Shown here: one piece after another, positions 1 through 5,063 of the stretch
Position numbering within the stretch: the first letter of the stretch is position 1
Layout of the letters: every line of letters starts with the position of its first letter
The notes under the pieces: generated by a model
Database searches by the model: none
Told to the model about the DNA's origin: nothing
What the model saw: the letters and a program-made list of their open reading frames with translations, nothing else
Program-made: the position numbers and the translations under genes
Source: an uncultured Rhodospirillaceae bacterium
GTDB taxonomy: Bacteria > Pseudomonadota > Alphaproteobacteria > Thalassobaculales > Thalassobaculaceae
DNA length: 5,063 bases
Reading direction: 5' to 3'
NCBI GenBank assembly: GCA_937891725.1
Contig: CALAHL010000277.1
Location: 1 to 5,063, forward strand

Positions 1-636
1 GGAGCCATGGTAGTCGAGATGGTCGCGGGTCAGGTTGGTGAACGCGGCAGCGGACAGCCGGACACCATCCAGACGGCACTGATCGAGGCCGTGGCTGGAG
101 GCTTCCATCGCCAGATTGGTGACGCCCCTTTTCGCCAGATCGGACAGCAGCTGATGCAGCCGCACCGGATCTGGGGTCGTCAGGCTTGGGCCTTCCGGAC
201 CTGCGTCCAGCACCACGCCCAGGGTCCCGAGACTGCCGGAACGCTTGCCCAGGCCGGCCCAGATCTGCCGGGTGAAGTCTGCGACTGAGGTCTTACCGTT
301 GGTGCCGGTCACCGCGACCACCGTTTCCGGCTGAACCGCGTAGAACTTGGCGGCCATCCGGGCGAGACGCCGGCGCGGCTCCGTGTCGGAAATGAAGGAC
401 GCGCGCTCGGTCACCCGGCCTTCGGTGCCGGGCAAGCTGAGAATGGCGGCGGCGCCCTGGGCGATCGCCTGCTCGATAAAGGCGCGGCCGTCCTGACGCG
501 CCCCCGGCAGCGCCGCGAACAGCCAGCCGGGCCGCACGTCGCGGCTGTCCGCCGTCAGACCCGCAATCTCCGGATCGCCCGGCGCGAGGATCAGGGTGGG
601 GGCTGTCACACCGTCGAAAAACTCAGAAAGTCGCAT
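1..636 (-). CDS. murE: UDP-N-acetylmuramoyl-tripeptide synthetase MurE, N-terminal part (cut by window edge)
   Basis: Cytoplasmic Mur ligase that uses ATP to add the third amino acid (meso-diaminopimelate in most Gram-negatives) to UDP-MurNAc-L-Ala-D-Glu. 212 codons are present and the C-terminal part lies outside the window. Seen in the translation: the N-terminal UDP-substrate domain with LTADSRDVRPGWLFAALPG (residues 27-45), the ATP-binding P-loop GTNGKTS (111-117), the TTPDP substrate motif (153-157), MEASSHGLDQ (177-186), and TNLTRDHLDYHG (200-211). This set separates MurE from MurF, MurC and MurD. The residues that select diaminopimelate over lysine lie downstream and cannot be checked. 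The ATG at 636 is supported by an AGGAGG 7-8 nt upstream (about 644-650). The start overlaps the end of ftsI by 14 nt, so translation is probably coupled. Family assignment is near certain. Confidence 0.97.
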   Translation of the reverse strand, partial: MRLSEFFDGVTAPTLILAPGDPEIAGLTADSRDVRPGWLFAALPGARQDGRAFIEQAIAQGAAAILSLPGTEGRVTERASFISDTEPRRRLARMAAKFYAVQPETVVAVTGTNGKTSVADFTRQIWAGLGKRSGSLGTLGVVLDAGPEGPSLTTPDPVRLHQLLSDLAKRGVTNLAMEASSHGLDQCRLDGVRLSAAAFTNLTRDHLDYHGS

Positions 637-2317
637 TGTACTTCCCTCCTTCCGACGGCACTTCAATCATCAACTCGCGGCGAATTTCGGGCGCGTTTTC
701 GTCAACCGCCGCCACACCAAGGAGCGGGGCGGCCCGTTCGACAATCCGCTTGACCGCCGGAGCCGCAACCCATCCGCCGCTGGCGTAGCCGTGGCTGTGC
801 TTCTGGCCCTTCGGCTCGTCGACCATGATCAGCACCACGTAGCGCGGCGCGTTCATCGGGAATGCGGCGACGAAGGACGAAATCAGGCTTTTCTTATTGT
901 AACCGCCGCGCCCGCCCGGCTTCTCCGCCGTGCCGGTCTTGCCGCCGATCAGATAGCCCTCGGCGGCACTCTTGCGGCCGGTCCCGCCCAACACCACCAA
1001 CCGCATCAGGCGGCGCATGTCGTGGGAGGTGTTCTCGGAGATCACCCGTTCGCCGGGGCCGGGAGCATCGGTCCGCAACAGGGTGATCGGCTGCTTGATT
1101 CCGCCGTTGACGACCGTTGCGACACCGGAGGCCAGATGCATCGGGCTGACCGAAATGCCGTGGCCGAACGCAATCGTCATCGTGTTGATTTCGCGCCAGG
1201 TGCTCGGCCACAGCGGGCGCCCCCGCTCGGGCAGCTCCAGCGGCAGTTTCCCGAGGAACCCGATCCGCCCCATGAAGGCCTTCTGGGCCTCGGTACCGGC
1301 GTCCATCGCCATCTTCACCGACCCGATATTCGAGGAATACATGAAGATCTCGGGTGTCGACAGCCAGCGCGCCTTGGGATGGTCGTCGTTGATCGTGAAC
1401 CGCGAGATCTTGATCGGGTTGGTCGCGTCGTACCCGCCGGTCAGCGACGTGGTGCCCTCTTCCAGCGCCATCGCGGTATTAAAGATCTTGAAGGTCGAGC
1501 CCATCTCGTAGACGCCAAGCGACGCCCGATTGAACTCCGCCTCGTCCGGGATATCGCCGGAACCGTTGGGGTCGAAATCCGGCAACGAGACCATGGCGAT
1601 CGTCTCGCCGCTGTCCACGTCCAGGACCACTCCGGTGCCGCCGATCCCTTCAAAGGAGATGATCTGCCGCGCCAGCTCCTCGCGCACGATGTGCTGAACC
1701 CGCAGGTCGAGGGACAGACGCAACGGATCCCGCCCGCTGCGCAGAACGTCGTCGAACGCCTGCTCCAGCCCGGCCTGGCCCATGCCGTCGACATTGGTAT
1801 AGCCGACGGCGTGCGCGGTCAGCGGGCCTTGCGGATAGACCCGGCGCCATTCGTCCTGAAAGTGCAGGCCCGGAATGCCGAGATTGTTGACCTCGAACTG
1901 TTCCGTCGGCGTCAGGGTGCGCTTCAGCCAGACGAAGCGCCGCTCGGTCTTCAGTTGGGCCGCGACCTCCGCCGGGTTCAGATCGGTCAGCACCGTCACC
2001 AACCGCTGGGCGGCCCGGTCGGCGTCGAGGATCTCCTGGGGATCGCCGTACAGCGACGGGGTCCGCAGCGAGGTCGCCAGCAGCATCCCGTTGCGGTCCA
2101 GAATATCTGCGCGCCCGGTCGTCAGCGTGGATCCGGTCGAGGTGGCGACGTTCGGCTCGTTGTGATCGCGCAGAGCCGACAGCTCGATCACCCGTCCGCC
2201 CACCGCGATGAACCCGAGCGCGATCAGGCAGCCCGCCACCAGCAGCCGGTTGCGGCCGATTTCAATCGCCTGTTTGGCGACGCCGTCAATCTTGACCGAG
2301 CGGGAGATCGGCTTCAT
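623..2317 (-). CDS. ftsI: Septal peptidoglycan transpeptidase FtsI (penicillin-binding protein 3, class B)
   Basis: Divisome transpeptidase that cross-links septal peptidoglycan in the periplasm and is the target of beta-lactams such as aztreonam; it works with the glycosyltransferase FtsW. The protein has 564 aa, normal for the family. In order: a short cytoplasmic tail, one N-terminal membrane anchor (about 24-46, LLVAGCLIALGFIAVGG), a PBP dimerisation/pedestal region beginning near RADILDRNGMLLATS (69-83), and the transpeptidase domain. That domain carries the catalytic serine in STFK (S274, K277), the SSN motif (328-330) and KTGT (460-463). All three catalytic motifs are intact. The ATG at 2317 overlaps the ftsL stop as ATGA, with a weak G-rich ribosome site (2322-2326) 4 nt upstream, so initiation probably depends on ftsL translation. 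The stop lies 14 nt inside murE. Confidence 0.97.
   Translation of the reverse strand: MKPISRSVKIDGVAKQAIEIGRNRLLVAGCLIALGFIAVGGRVIELSALRDHNEPNVATSTGSTLTTGRADILDRNGMLLATSLRTPSLYGDPQEILDADRAAQRLVTVLTDLNPAEVAAQLKTERRFVWLKRTLTPTEQFEVNNLGIPGLHFQDEWRRVYPQGPLTAHAVGYTNVDGMGQAGLEQAFDDVLRSGRDPLRLSLDLRVQHIVREELARQIISFEGIGGTGVVLDVDSGETIAMVSLPDFDPNGSGDIPDEAEFNRASLGVYEMGSTFKIFNTAMALEEGTTSLTGGYDATNPIKISRFTINDDHPKARWLSTPEIFMYSSNIGSVKMAMDAGTEAQKAFMGRIGFLGKLPLELPERGRPLWPSTWREINTMTIAFGHGISVSPMHLASGVATVVNGGIKQPITLLRTDAPGPGERVISENTSHDMRRLMRLVVLGGTGRKSAAEGYLIGGKTGTAEKPGGRGGYNKKSLISSFVAAFPMNAPRYVVLIMVDEPKGQKHSHGYASGGWVAAPAVKRIVERAAPLLGVAAVDENAPEIRRELMIEVPSEGGKYNATF
644..650 (-). promoter_or_regulatory. Shine-Dalgarno site of murE
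   Basis: The minus strand reads AAGGAGGGAAGTACAATG. The strong AGGAGG core sits 7-8 nt before the ATG at 636, inside the last codons of ftsI. It fixes the murE start and lets murE be initiated independently of the upstream stop. Confidence 0.8.
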
Positions 2318-2814
2318 TGAACCCCCATCCCGACCGTCATGGCGACCGCCGATATGCGCGGCCCGACCGAACCCTGCTCCTGAATCGGCTGCAGGATCGG
2401 CGCGGAACGGGCCACCATGATTCCGCCCGAGATACGCGGCGCCCCGTGGCGCGGCCGCATTTCGGGCAGCGGCGGCAGATTGGCGGCGATCAGTTCTTCC
2501 TCGGTGATCCGGATGATGGTGTCGCCCGATTCGAAGTCCGGCATCCGCATCGGCAGCGCCTCAAGCGCTCCCAGCCGCCGTTCTTCCATCGGCACCAGAT
2601 TCAGGTGACGGCGGACCAGCGCCTCCAACCGATCCGGACGGTTCAGATAACTCCACTCGGCCTCCAGCACGTGGATCGCTTCCTGATCCGCCAGGATGCC
2701 GCGATGCAGGGCCGCGAGCTGGTCTTCCTTGTTCTGGACCTCGTATTTCAGCAGGAACAGGGCGACACCGACGCAGGTTGCGATCAGGAACCAGATGATG
2801 GTGGAGCGGCGCAT
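2314..2814 (-). CDS. ftsL: Cell division protein FtsL (alphaproteobacterial type)
   Basis: Small single-span divisome protein that, with FtsB and FtsQ, activates FtsWI. The protein has 166 aa. Seen: a very short cytoplasmic N-terminus (MRRS), one membrane segment (about 5-22, TIIWFLIATCVGVALFLL), and a periplasmic helix with coiled-coil character (about 23-56). Then comes the conserved AEWSYLNRPDRLE (52-64) followed by LVRRHLNLVPM (66-76), which is typical of alphaproteobacterial FtsL. The remaining 90 or so residues are a low-complexity, Pro-, Met- and Glu-containing tail with no domain I recognise. The family is poorly conserved, so the call rests on the size, topology, the WSYLNRP motif and the position between rsmH and ftsI. 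The ATG shares one base with the rsmH stop (TGATG) and has an AGGAGG 7 nt upstream (2822-2827). Confidence 0.93.
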   Translation of the reverse strand: MRRSTIIWFLIATCVGVALFLLKYEVQNKEDQLAALHRGILADQEAIHVLEAEWSYLNRPDRLEALVRRHLNLVPMEERRLGALEALPMRMPDFESGDTIIRITEEELIAANLPPLPEMRPRHGAPRISGGIMVARSAPILQPIQEQGSVGPRISAVAMTVGMGVQ

Positions 2815-3845
2815 CAGGCTGCCTCCTCCCGGCCATGTGCCGGAGCGTCGGTCCGTTCCGCCACCCGCAGGCGGGCCGAACGGGACCTGGAATTGCGCAG
2901 GGTTTCCTCGTCGCCCGGCACGATCGGCCGGCCGGTGATCACGTGGAAGCTGGGCTTGGGGCCGGTCTGGGTCCGGATCGCAGCGGGATCGTGACGGCTG
3001 GGGCCTGCCACCTTGCCGGAGCGCGCCCGCAGGAAGGTCTTGACCCGCCGGTCCTCGAGGGAATGAAAAGAGACCACCGCCAGCCGTCCGTTCGGGGAGA
3101 GCAACCGCTCGGCGGCGTCCAGGCCATGGTCAAGTTCGTCAAGCTCTCGGTTCACGTGGATCCGCAGGGCCTGAAAGGTGCGGGTGGCGGGGTCGATGTT
3201 CCGCTCACCGGATTTCTTGCGCGGCGCGTGCGGTACCGACTTGCGCACCAGATCGGCCAGCATGCCGGTCCGCTCGATCCGGGCGGTCAGGCGGGCGGCG
3301 ACGATGGCGCGGGCGATCCGGCGGGCGTACCGCTCCTCCCCCAGATGAAAGATGATGTCGGCGAGCTCGCCCTCACCGGCGGTGTTGACCACATCGGCGG
3401 CCGAGGCACCCTCGCGCTCCATCCGCATGTCGAGCGGGCCGTCGGCGCGGAACGAGAACCCCCGCTCGGCCTGATCCAGCTGCGGAGAAGACACGCCCAG
3501 ATCCAGCGCGATCCCGTCGACGGAGTCGCATCCGGCCTCGCGCACCAGCCGGTCCATCTCGCCGAACCGTCCGGTCAGCGGCACCAGCCGCGCGCCGTAG
3601 GTCTCGGCAAGCTCGGTCGCCCGCGCGATGGCGTCCGGGTCCCGGTCGATCGCGAACACGGTGCAGTCGGCCGCATCCAGGATCGCGCGGGTGTAGCCGC
3701 CGACCCCGAAGGTGCCGTCCACATAGCGGCCGCCGTCGCGGGGCTGCAGGGCGTCCACCACCTCGGTCAGCAGAACCGAGACGTGATCCTGTGCATTATG
3801 ATTTGGGATCCGGTTTGCGGTCCGGTCCTGGGGGGCGTCGGTCAT
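2814..3845 (-). CDS. rsmH: 16S rRNA (cytosine(1402)-N(4))-methyltransferase RsmH (MraW)
   Basis: SAM-dependent enzyme that N4-methylates C1402 in the decoding centre of 16S rRNA. The protein has 343 aa, slightly longer than E. coli RsmH because of a short N-terminal tail. Seen: HVSVLLTEVVDAL (21-33), SAM motif I YVDGTFGVGGYT (41-52), FAIDRDP (64-70), DGIALDLGVSSPQLD (110-124), GFSFRADGPLDMRM (129-142), the conserved TRTFQALRIHVN (221-232), VVSFHSLEDR (257-266), and the C-terminal SRSARLR (321-327). The reading frame stays open upstream to 3947, but that part only shadows mraZ in another frame. The ATG at 3845 is preferred because it forms an ATGA overlap with the mraZ stop and has a GGGGGAGA site whose GGAG core is 7 nt away. 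It ends in a 1-nt overlap with ftsL. Confidence 0.97.
   Translation of the reverse strand: MTDAPQDRTANRIPNHNAQDHVSVLLTEVVDALQPRDGGRYVDGTFGVGGYTRAILDAADCTVFAIDRDPDAIARATELAETYGARLVPLTGRFGEMDRLVREAGCDSVDGIALDLGVSSPQLDQAERGFSFRADGPLDMRMEREGASAADVVNTAGEGELADIIFHLGEERYARRIARAIVAARLTARIERTGMLADLVRKSVPHAPRKKSGERNIDPATRTFQALRIHVNRELDELDHGLDAAERLLSPNGRLAVVSFHSLEDRRVKTFLRARSGKVAGPSRHDPAAIRTQTGPKPSFHVITGRPIVPGDEETLRNSRSRSARLRVAERTDAPAHGREEAA
2822..2827 (-). promoter_or_regulatory. Shine-Dalgarno site of ftsL
   Basis: The minus strand reads GGGAGGAGGCAGCCTGATG. AGGAGG lies 7 nt before the ftsL ATG, within the last codons of rsmH (Glu-Glu-Ala-Ala-stop). It supports the short TGATG junction as the true ftsL start. 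Confidence 0.75.
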
Positions 3846-4306
3846 GCGCCGTCTCCCCCGGGCTTGACGATCCGCAGGGTGGCGCCGGATTTCCGCGCCC
3901 GCTCCCGCGCCGCTTCGCGGTGGGCCTTGAACGCGTCCGGCGCCCACAGCTGGAAGCCCTTGCCGAGGCCCACGAACATGGCGGTGCCGTTCAGCCCGGC
4001 GAATCCGATCAGATCCTTCGGCAGCATCACCCGGCCGTCGCCGTCGACGGTGAGGCGCACCGAATCAGAAAGAATGGTTTGCAGGTTCTCGGCTTCTTCG
4101 GAAAACGCGTCCAGCGCGTCGATCGAGTCCGCGATCTGTTCGATCCGCTCGTCGCCGCAGCCTTCCAGACAGGGGTGTTTGAAGGACGGGTACAGGATCA
4201 GCCCGGTCGACTTTTCCTGCTCCAAGGCGGCGCGGAACGACGCGGGCACGGACACGCGGCCCTTCCCGTCGACCTTGTTTTCGAATGTGGACAGAAATAC
4301 CGCCAC
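3842..4306 (-). CDS. mraZ: Transcriptional regulator MraZ
   Basis: DNA-binding regulator of the dcw operon. In E. coli it represses its own promoter by binding TGGGN direct repeats separated by 5 nt. From the GTG at 4306 the protein has 154 aa, matching the usual length of about 150. It begins MAVFLSTFENKVDGKGRVSV, the standard MraZ N-terminus. Two SpoVT/AbrB-like swapped-hairpin domains are visible through their repeated signatures: DGKGRVSVP (13-21) and DGDGRVMLP (88-96). The second is followed by a hydrophobic stretch with MFVGLGKGFQLWAPDAF (110-126). The frame continues open upstream to a GTG at 4477, but that 57-residue extension is Arg/Gly-rich and less biased at third codon positions, so I reject it. 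The ribosome site at the chosen start is weak (GGCGGA, 4 nt away). The 3' end overlaps rsmH as ATGA. Confidence 0.94.
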   Translation of the reverse strand: MAVFLSTFENKVDGKGRVSVPASFRAALEQEKSTGLILYPSFKHPCLEGCGDERIEQIADSIDALDAFSEEAENLQTILSDSVRLTVDGDGRVMLPKDLIGFAGLNGTAMFVGLGKGFQLWAPDAFKAHREAARERARKSGATLRIVKPGGDGA

Positions 4307-4490
4307 TTCGTCCGCCCGCCGGGCAACCCGACGCCTCCTTGTTCTTCGGTATCCGCGACCCTTCGCGCCTTCTCCTTCTGCCCCGCTCCGGCTCCGGTCT
4401 CCCGCGTCCCCGAGCTGCAACCTGCAGCCACCTTCGCGAGCCCGAAGGGATTGCGGCCACCCAACCCGATGGCGCACGACCCCCCTTCAC
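4307..4490 (-). other. Long GC-rich 5' leader of mraZ with two small hairpins
   Basis: If transcription starts just downstream of the promoter at 4503-4531, mraZ mRNA carries a leader of about 190 nt. It holds two adjacent perfect inverted repeats: GCTGCA/TGCAGC with a 3-nt loop (4414-4428) and CCTTCG/CGAAGG with a 6-nt loop (4431-4448). A purine-rich stretch with several GGAG-like motifs follows, ending in a strong AAGGAGG (4334-4340) 27 nt before the mraZ GTG. There is no U-run after the hairpins, so they are not an obvious intrinsic terminator. I do not recognise a known riboswitch or leader class. A role is inference only. Confidence 0.4.
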
Positions 4491-4545
4491 ATGGGATTAA
4501 TTGGGATATCATGGGTTTTTATGGGCGTCAACGGAAATACATGGT
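4491..4545 (+). promoter_or_regulatory. Phased TGGG direct repeats, likely MraZ operator
   Basis: Read on the plus strand, four perfect TGGG boxes lie exactly 10 bp apart: ATGGG (4491), TTGGG (4501), ATGGG (4511) and ATGGG (4521). The same register continues with ACGGA (4531) and ATGGT (4541), which look like degenerate copies. Spacers are 5 nt and mostly AT-rich (ATTAA, ATATC, TTTTT, CGTCA, AATAC). The known MraZ operator is a set of TGGGN repeats with 5-nt spacers, which this matches in sequence and spacing. The array lies upstream of mraZ and covers the predicted promoter, which fits autorepression. Relative to mraZ the boxes read CCCAT. Confidence 0.85.
4503..4531 (-). promoter_or_regulatory. 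Predicted sigma-70-type promoter of the dcw operon
   Basis: On the minus strand TTGACG (4526-4531, a good -35) is followed after 17 nt by TATCCC (4503-4508, a weak -10). The element lies in the AT-rich stretch upstream of mraZ and within the TGGG array. Alphaproteobacterial -10 boxes are often loose, but the poor match leaves the call uncertain. The transcript would start near 4496. Confidence 0.5.
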
Positions 4546-4680
4546 GGTTTCTTTGGATTTGTCCGTGAAATCAGAGGCTTCCTCACCGGATTTAAATCAC
4601 GCGAAGACGAAAAATCCGGAAACAAAGTCCAAGTGATTCCAGTGATTTGTGAATATTGTTCTTGCTATGTTCTGATCTCA
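4546..4680. other. AT-rich intergenic stretch without a gene
   Basis: This stretch has a base composition far below the surrounding coding DNA (31 of 60 G+C in 4561-4620, 21 of 60 in 4621-4680). I see no gene, RNA or convincing second promoter in it. Small signals: an 8-bp perfect inverted repeat CCGGATTT/AAATCCGG (4586-4593 and 4612-4619, 18-nt loop) and a short AGTGATT direct repeat (4632-4638, 4641-4647). Either could be chance. Confidence 0.4.
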
Positions 4681-4709
4681 GGCGAGTCTGGAAACCGGCC
4701 GGATTCGCC
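4681..4709. repeat. Inverted repeat / hairpin between rnpB and mraZ
   Basis: GGCGAGTCTGG (4681-4691) pairs with CCGGATTCGCC (4699-4709) around a 7-nt loop. This gives 11 pairs, two of them G.T on the plus strand. No T-run follows on either strand, so it is not a standard terminator. Its two arms each carry a GANTC site. Function unknown; possibly a dispersed palindrome or a processing signal downstream of rnpB. Confidence 0.4.
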
Positions 4710-4760
4710 TGGGACAGCGTGGAGCAACGGTGGAGCGGGGATGGAGTAAGTGTGGGGTGG

Positions 4761-4783
4761 CGCCCTTCGACAGGCTCAGGGCG
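4761..4783. repeat. REP-like element (CCCTTCGACAGGCTCAGGG type)
   Basis: CGCCCT (4761-4766) and AGGGCG (4778-4783) form a perfect 6-bp inverted repeat around TCGACAGGCTC. Sequences of the form CCTTCGACAGGCTCAGG are, to my knowledge, a common dispersed intergenic repeat in many GC-rich bacteria. Whether it is repeated in this genome cannot be seen from one copy. Confidence 0.55.
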
Positions 4784-4812
4784 ATAAACGCGTGAGTCAG
4801 GGTGACAAACGC
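4776..4812. repeat. Tandem 16-nt direct repeat with 21-bp period
   Basis: TCAGGGCGATAAACGC (4776-4791) recurs as TCAGGGTGACAAACGC (4797-4812) with two changes, separated by GTGAG. The first copy runs into the right arm of the REP-like element, so the second looks like a partial duplication of the repeat's edge. Confidence 0.6.
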
Positions 4813-4835
4813 AACCTCACCAAGCCAAACACCCC

Positions 4836-4860
4836 AAAACAAAAACGGTCAGACGGTCTG
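4836..4860 (-). terminator. Possible rnpB transcription terminator
   Basis: On the minus strand the RNA end reads CAGACCGTCTGACCG and then TTTTTGTTTT (4836-4845). The T-tract is what an intrinsic terminator would show. The stem could be the 11-nt palindrome at 4850-4860, whose 1-nt loop is too tight to form as drawn, or the closing P1 helix of RNase P RNA, whose other strand is outside the window. Confidence 0.4.
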
Positions 4861-5063
4861 TAAGCCGGGTTCTGTCACGGCCCCAGTTTCTCCGGCGTTG
4901 CCGCTGGAGACACGAGGCCGCAGACGACCATTCCTCTGGGACGGATGTCGCCATCCGCCTCACGCGACCAACCCGGACGACGACGCGAGAACGCGTCCGC
5001 CGGCACCTCCGAGGAGGCCCGGCCGGTCGTCCCTATTCGGTCTTGCTCCCGGTGGGGTTTACC
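4846..5063 (-). ncRNA. rnpB: RNase P RNA, 3' part (cut by window edge)
   Basis: Catalytic RNA of ribonuclease P, which removes the 5' leader from pre-tRNAs. Read on the minus strand, it shows the universally conserved blocks in the right order: GGTAAACCCCACC at the window edge, GGGAGCAAGACCGAATAGGG, then GGAGGTGCCGG (probably the L15 loop whose GGU pairs with the tRNA CCA end), CCAGAGGAATGG, and the 3' signature GACAGAACCCGGCTTACAGA, which includes the second strand of helix P4. About 218 nt are present; the 5' part, including P2, P3 and the first P4 strand, lies beyond 5063. The exact 3' end is set by analogy and may be off by several nt. The sequence fits type A RNA of Alphaproteobacteria. 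Confidence 0.95.

Noticed and set aside
596..2320. Open frame of 574 codons on the plus strand, opposite ftsI
   Set aside because: The Arg/His/Gln/Gly-rich translation has no recognisable motif and mirrors the GC codon bias of ftsI, whose catalytic motifs are all intact.
3846..3947. N-terminal extension of RsmH up to 3947
   Set aside because: It only overlaps mraZ in another frame. The ATGA junction with a good ribosome site at 3845 gives the normal protein.
4497..4500. TTAA half-site that might belong to a CtrA box
   Set aside because: No second TTAA at the required 7-nt spacing on either side.
2835..4568. Open frame of 577 codons on the plus strand, opposite rsmH and mraZ
   Set aside because: It runs antisense to two certain genes and through their operator; low-complexity composition, no family resemblance. 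It is a shadow of GC-rich DNA.
4586..4619. 8-bp inverted repeat CCGGATTT/AAATCCGG as a terminator or operator
   Set aside because: The 18-nt loop and lack of a T-tract in a useful place make it weak; likely chance.
4648..4656. DnaA-box-like ATATTCACA on the minus strand
   Set aside because: One mismatch to TTATNCACA and a single copy in AT-rich DNA; expected by chance.
4501..4749. 82-codon plus-strand frame starting MGYHGFLW in the intergenic region
   Set aside because: Its start is made of the TGGG repeats and it crosses the hairpin at 4681-4709; no credible ribosome site or family match.

Overview
The window is the 5' end of a division and cell wall (dcw) gene cluster, read entirely on the minus strand. 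The gene order is rnpB - mraZ - rsmH - ftsL - ftsI - murE, and both outer genes are cut by the window edges. High GC content, an FtsL of alphaproteobacterial type, the RNase P RNA next to mraZ, and the MraZ/FtsI sequence style suggest a free-living alphaproteobacterium, perhaps of the Rhodospirillales. I cannot name a genus from the sequence.

Layout in transcription order, from high to low coordinates. The 3' part of the RNase P RNA gene fills about 4846-5063. Between it and mraZ lies roughly 540 bp without a supportable gene. That gap holds a REP-like inverted repeat and a short tandem duplication (4761-4812), a long hairpin (4681-4709), an AT-rich stretch (about 42% GC over 4501-4680), and an array of TGGG boxes on an exact 10-bp period (4491-4545) that covers a likely sigma-70 promoter. 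A GC-rich leader of about 190 nt with two small hairpins follows. Then come mraZ (3842-4306), rsmH (2814-3845), ftsL (2314-2814), ftsI (623-2317) and the first 212 codons of murE (1-636).

The five protein genes are tightly coupled: ATGA overlaps at mraZ/rsmH and ftsL/ftsI, a TGATG overlap at rsmH/ftsL, and a 14-nt overlap at ftsI/murE. They almost certainly form one operon. MraZ is the transcription regulator of the cluster, and the TGGG array is its expected operator. RsmH methylates 16S rRNA. FtsL and FtsI are inner-membrane divisome proteins that act in septal peptidoglycan synthesis. MurE makes the cytoplasmic muropeptide precursor for that synthesis.

I see no undescribed system. The coding part is a textbook dcw cluster. 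The parts worth a second look are regulatory: the phased MraZ operator, which reads opposite to the gene, the leader and start of mraZ, and the repeats between rnpB and mraZ.
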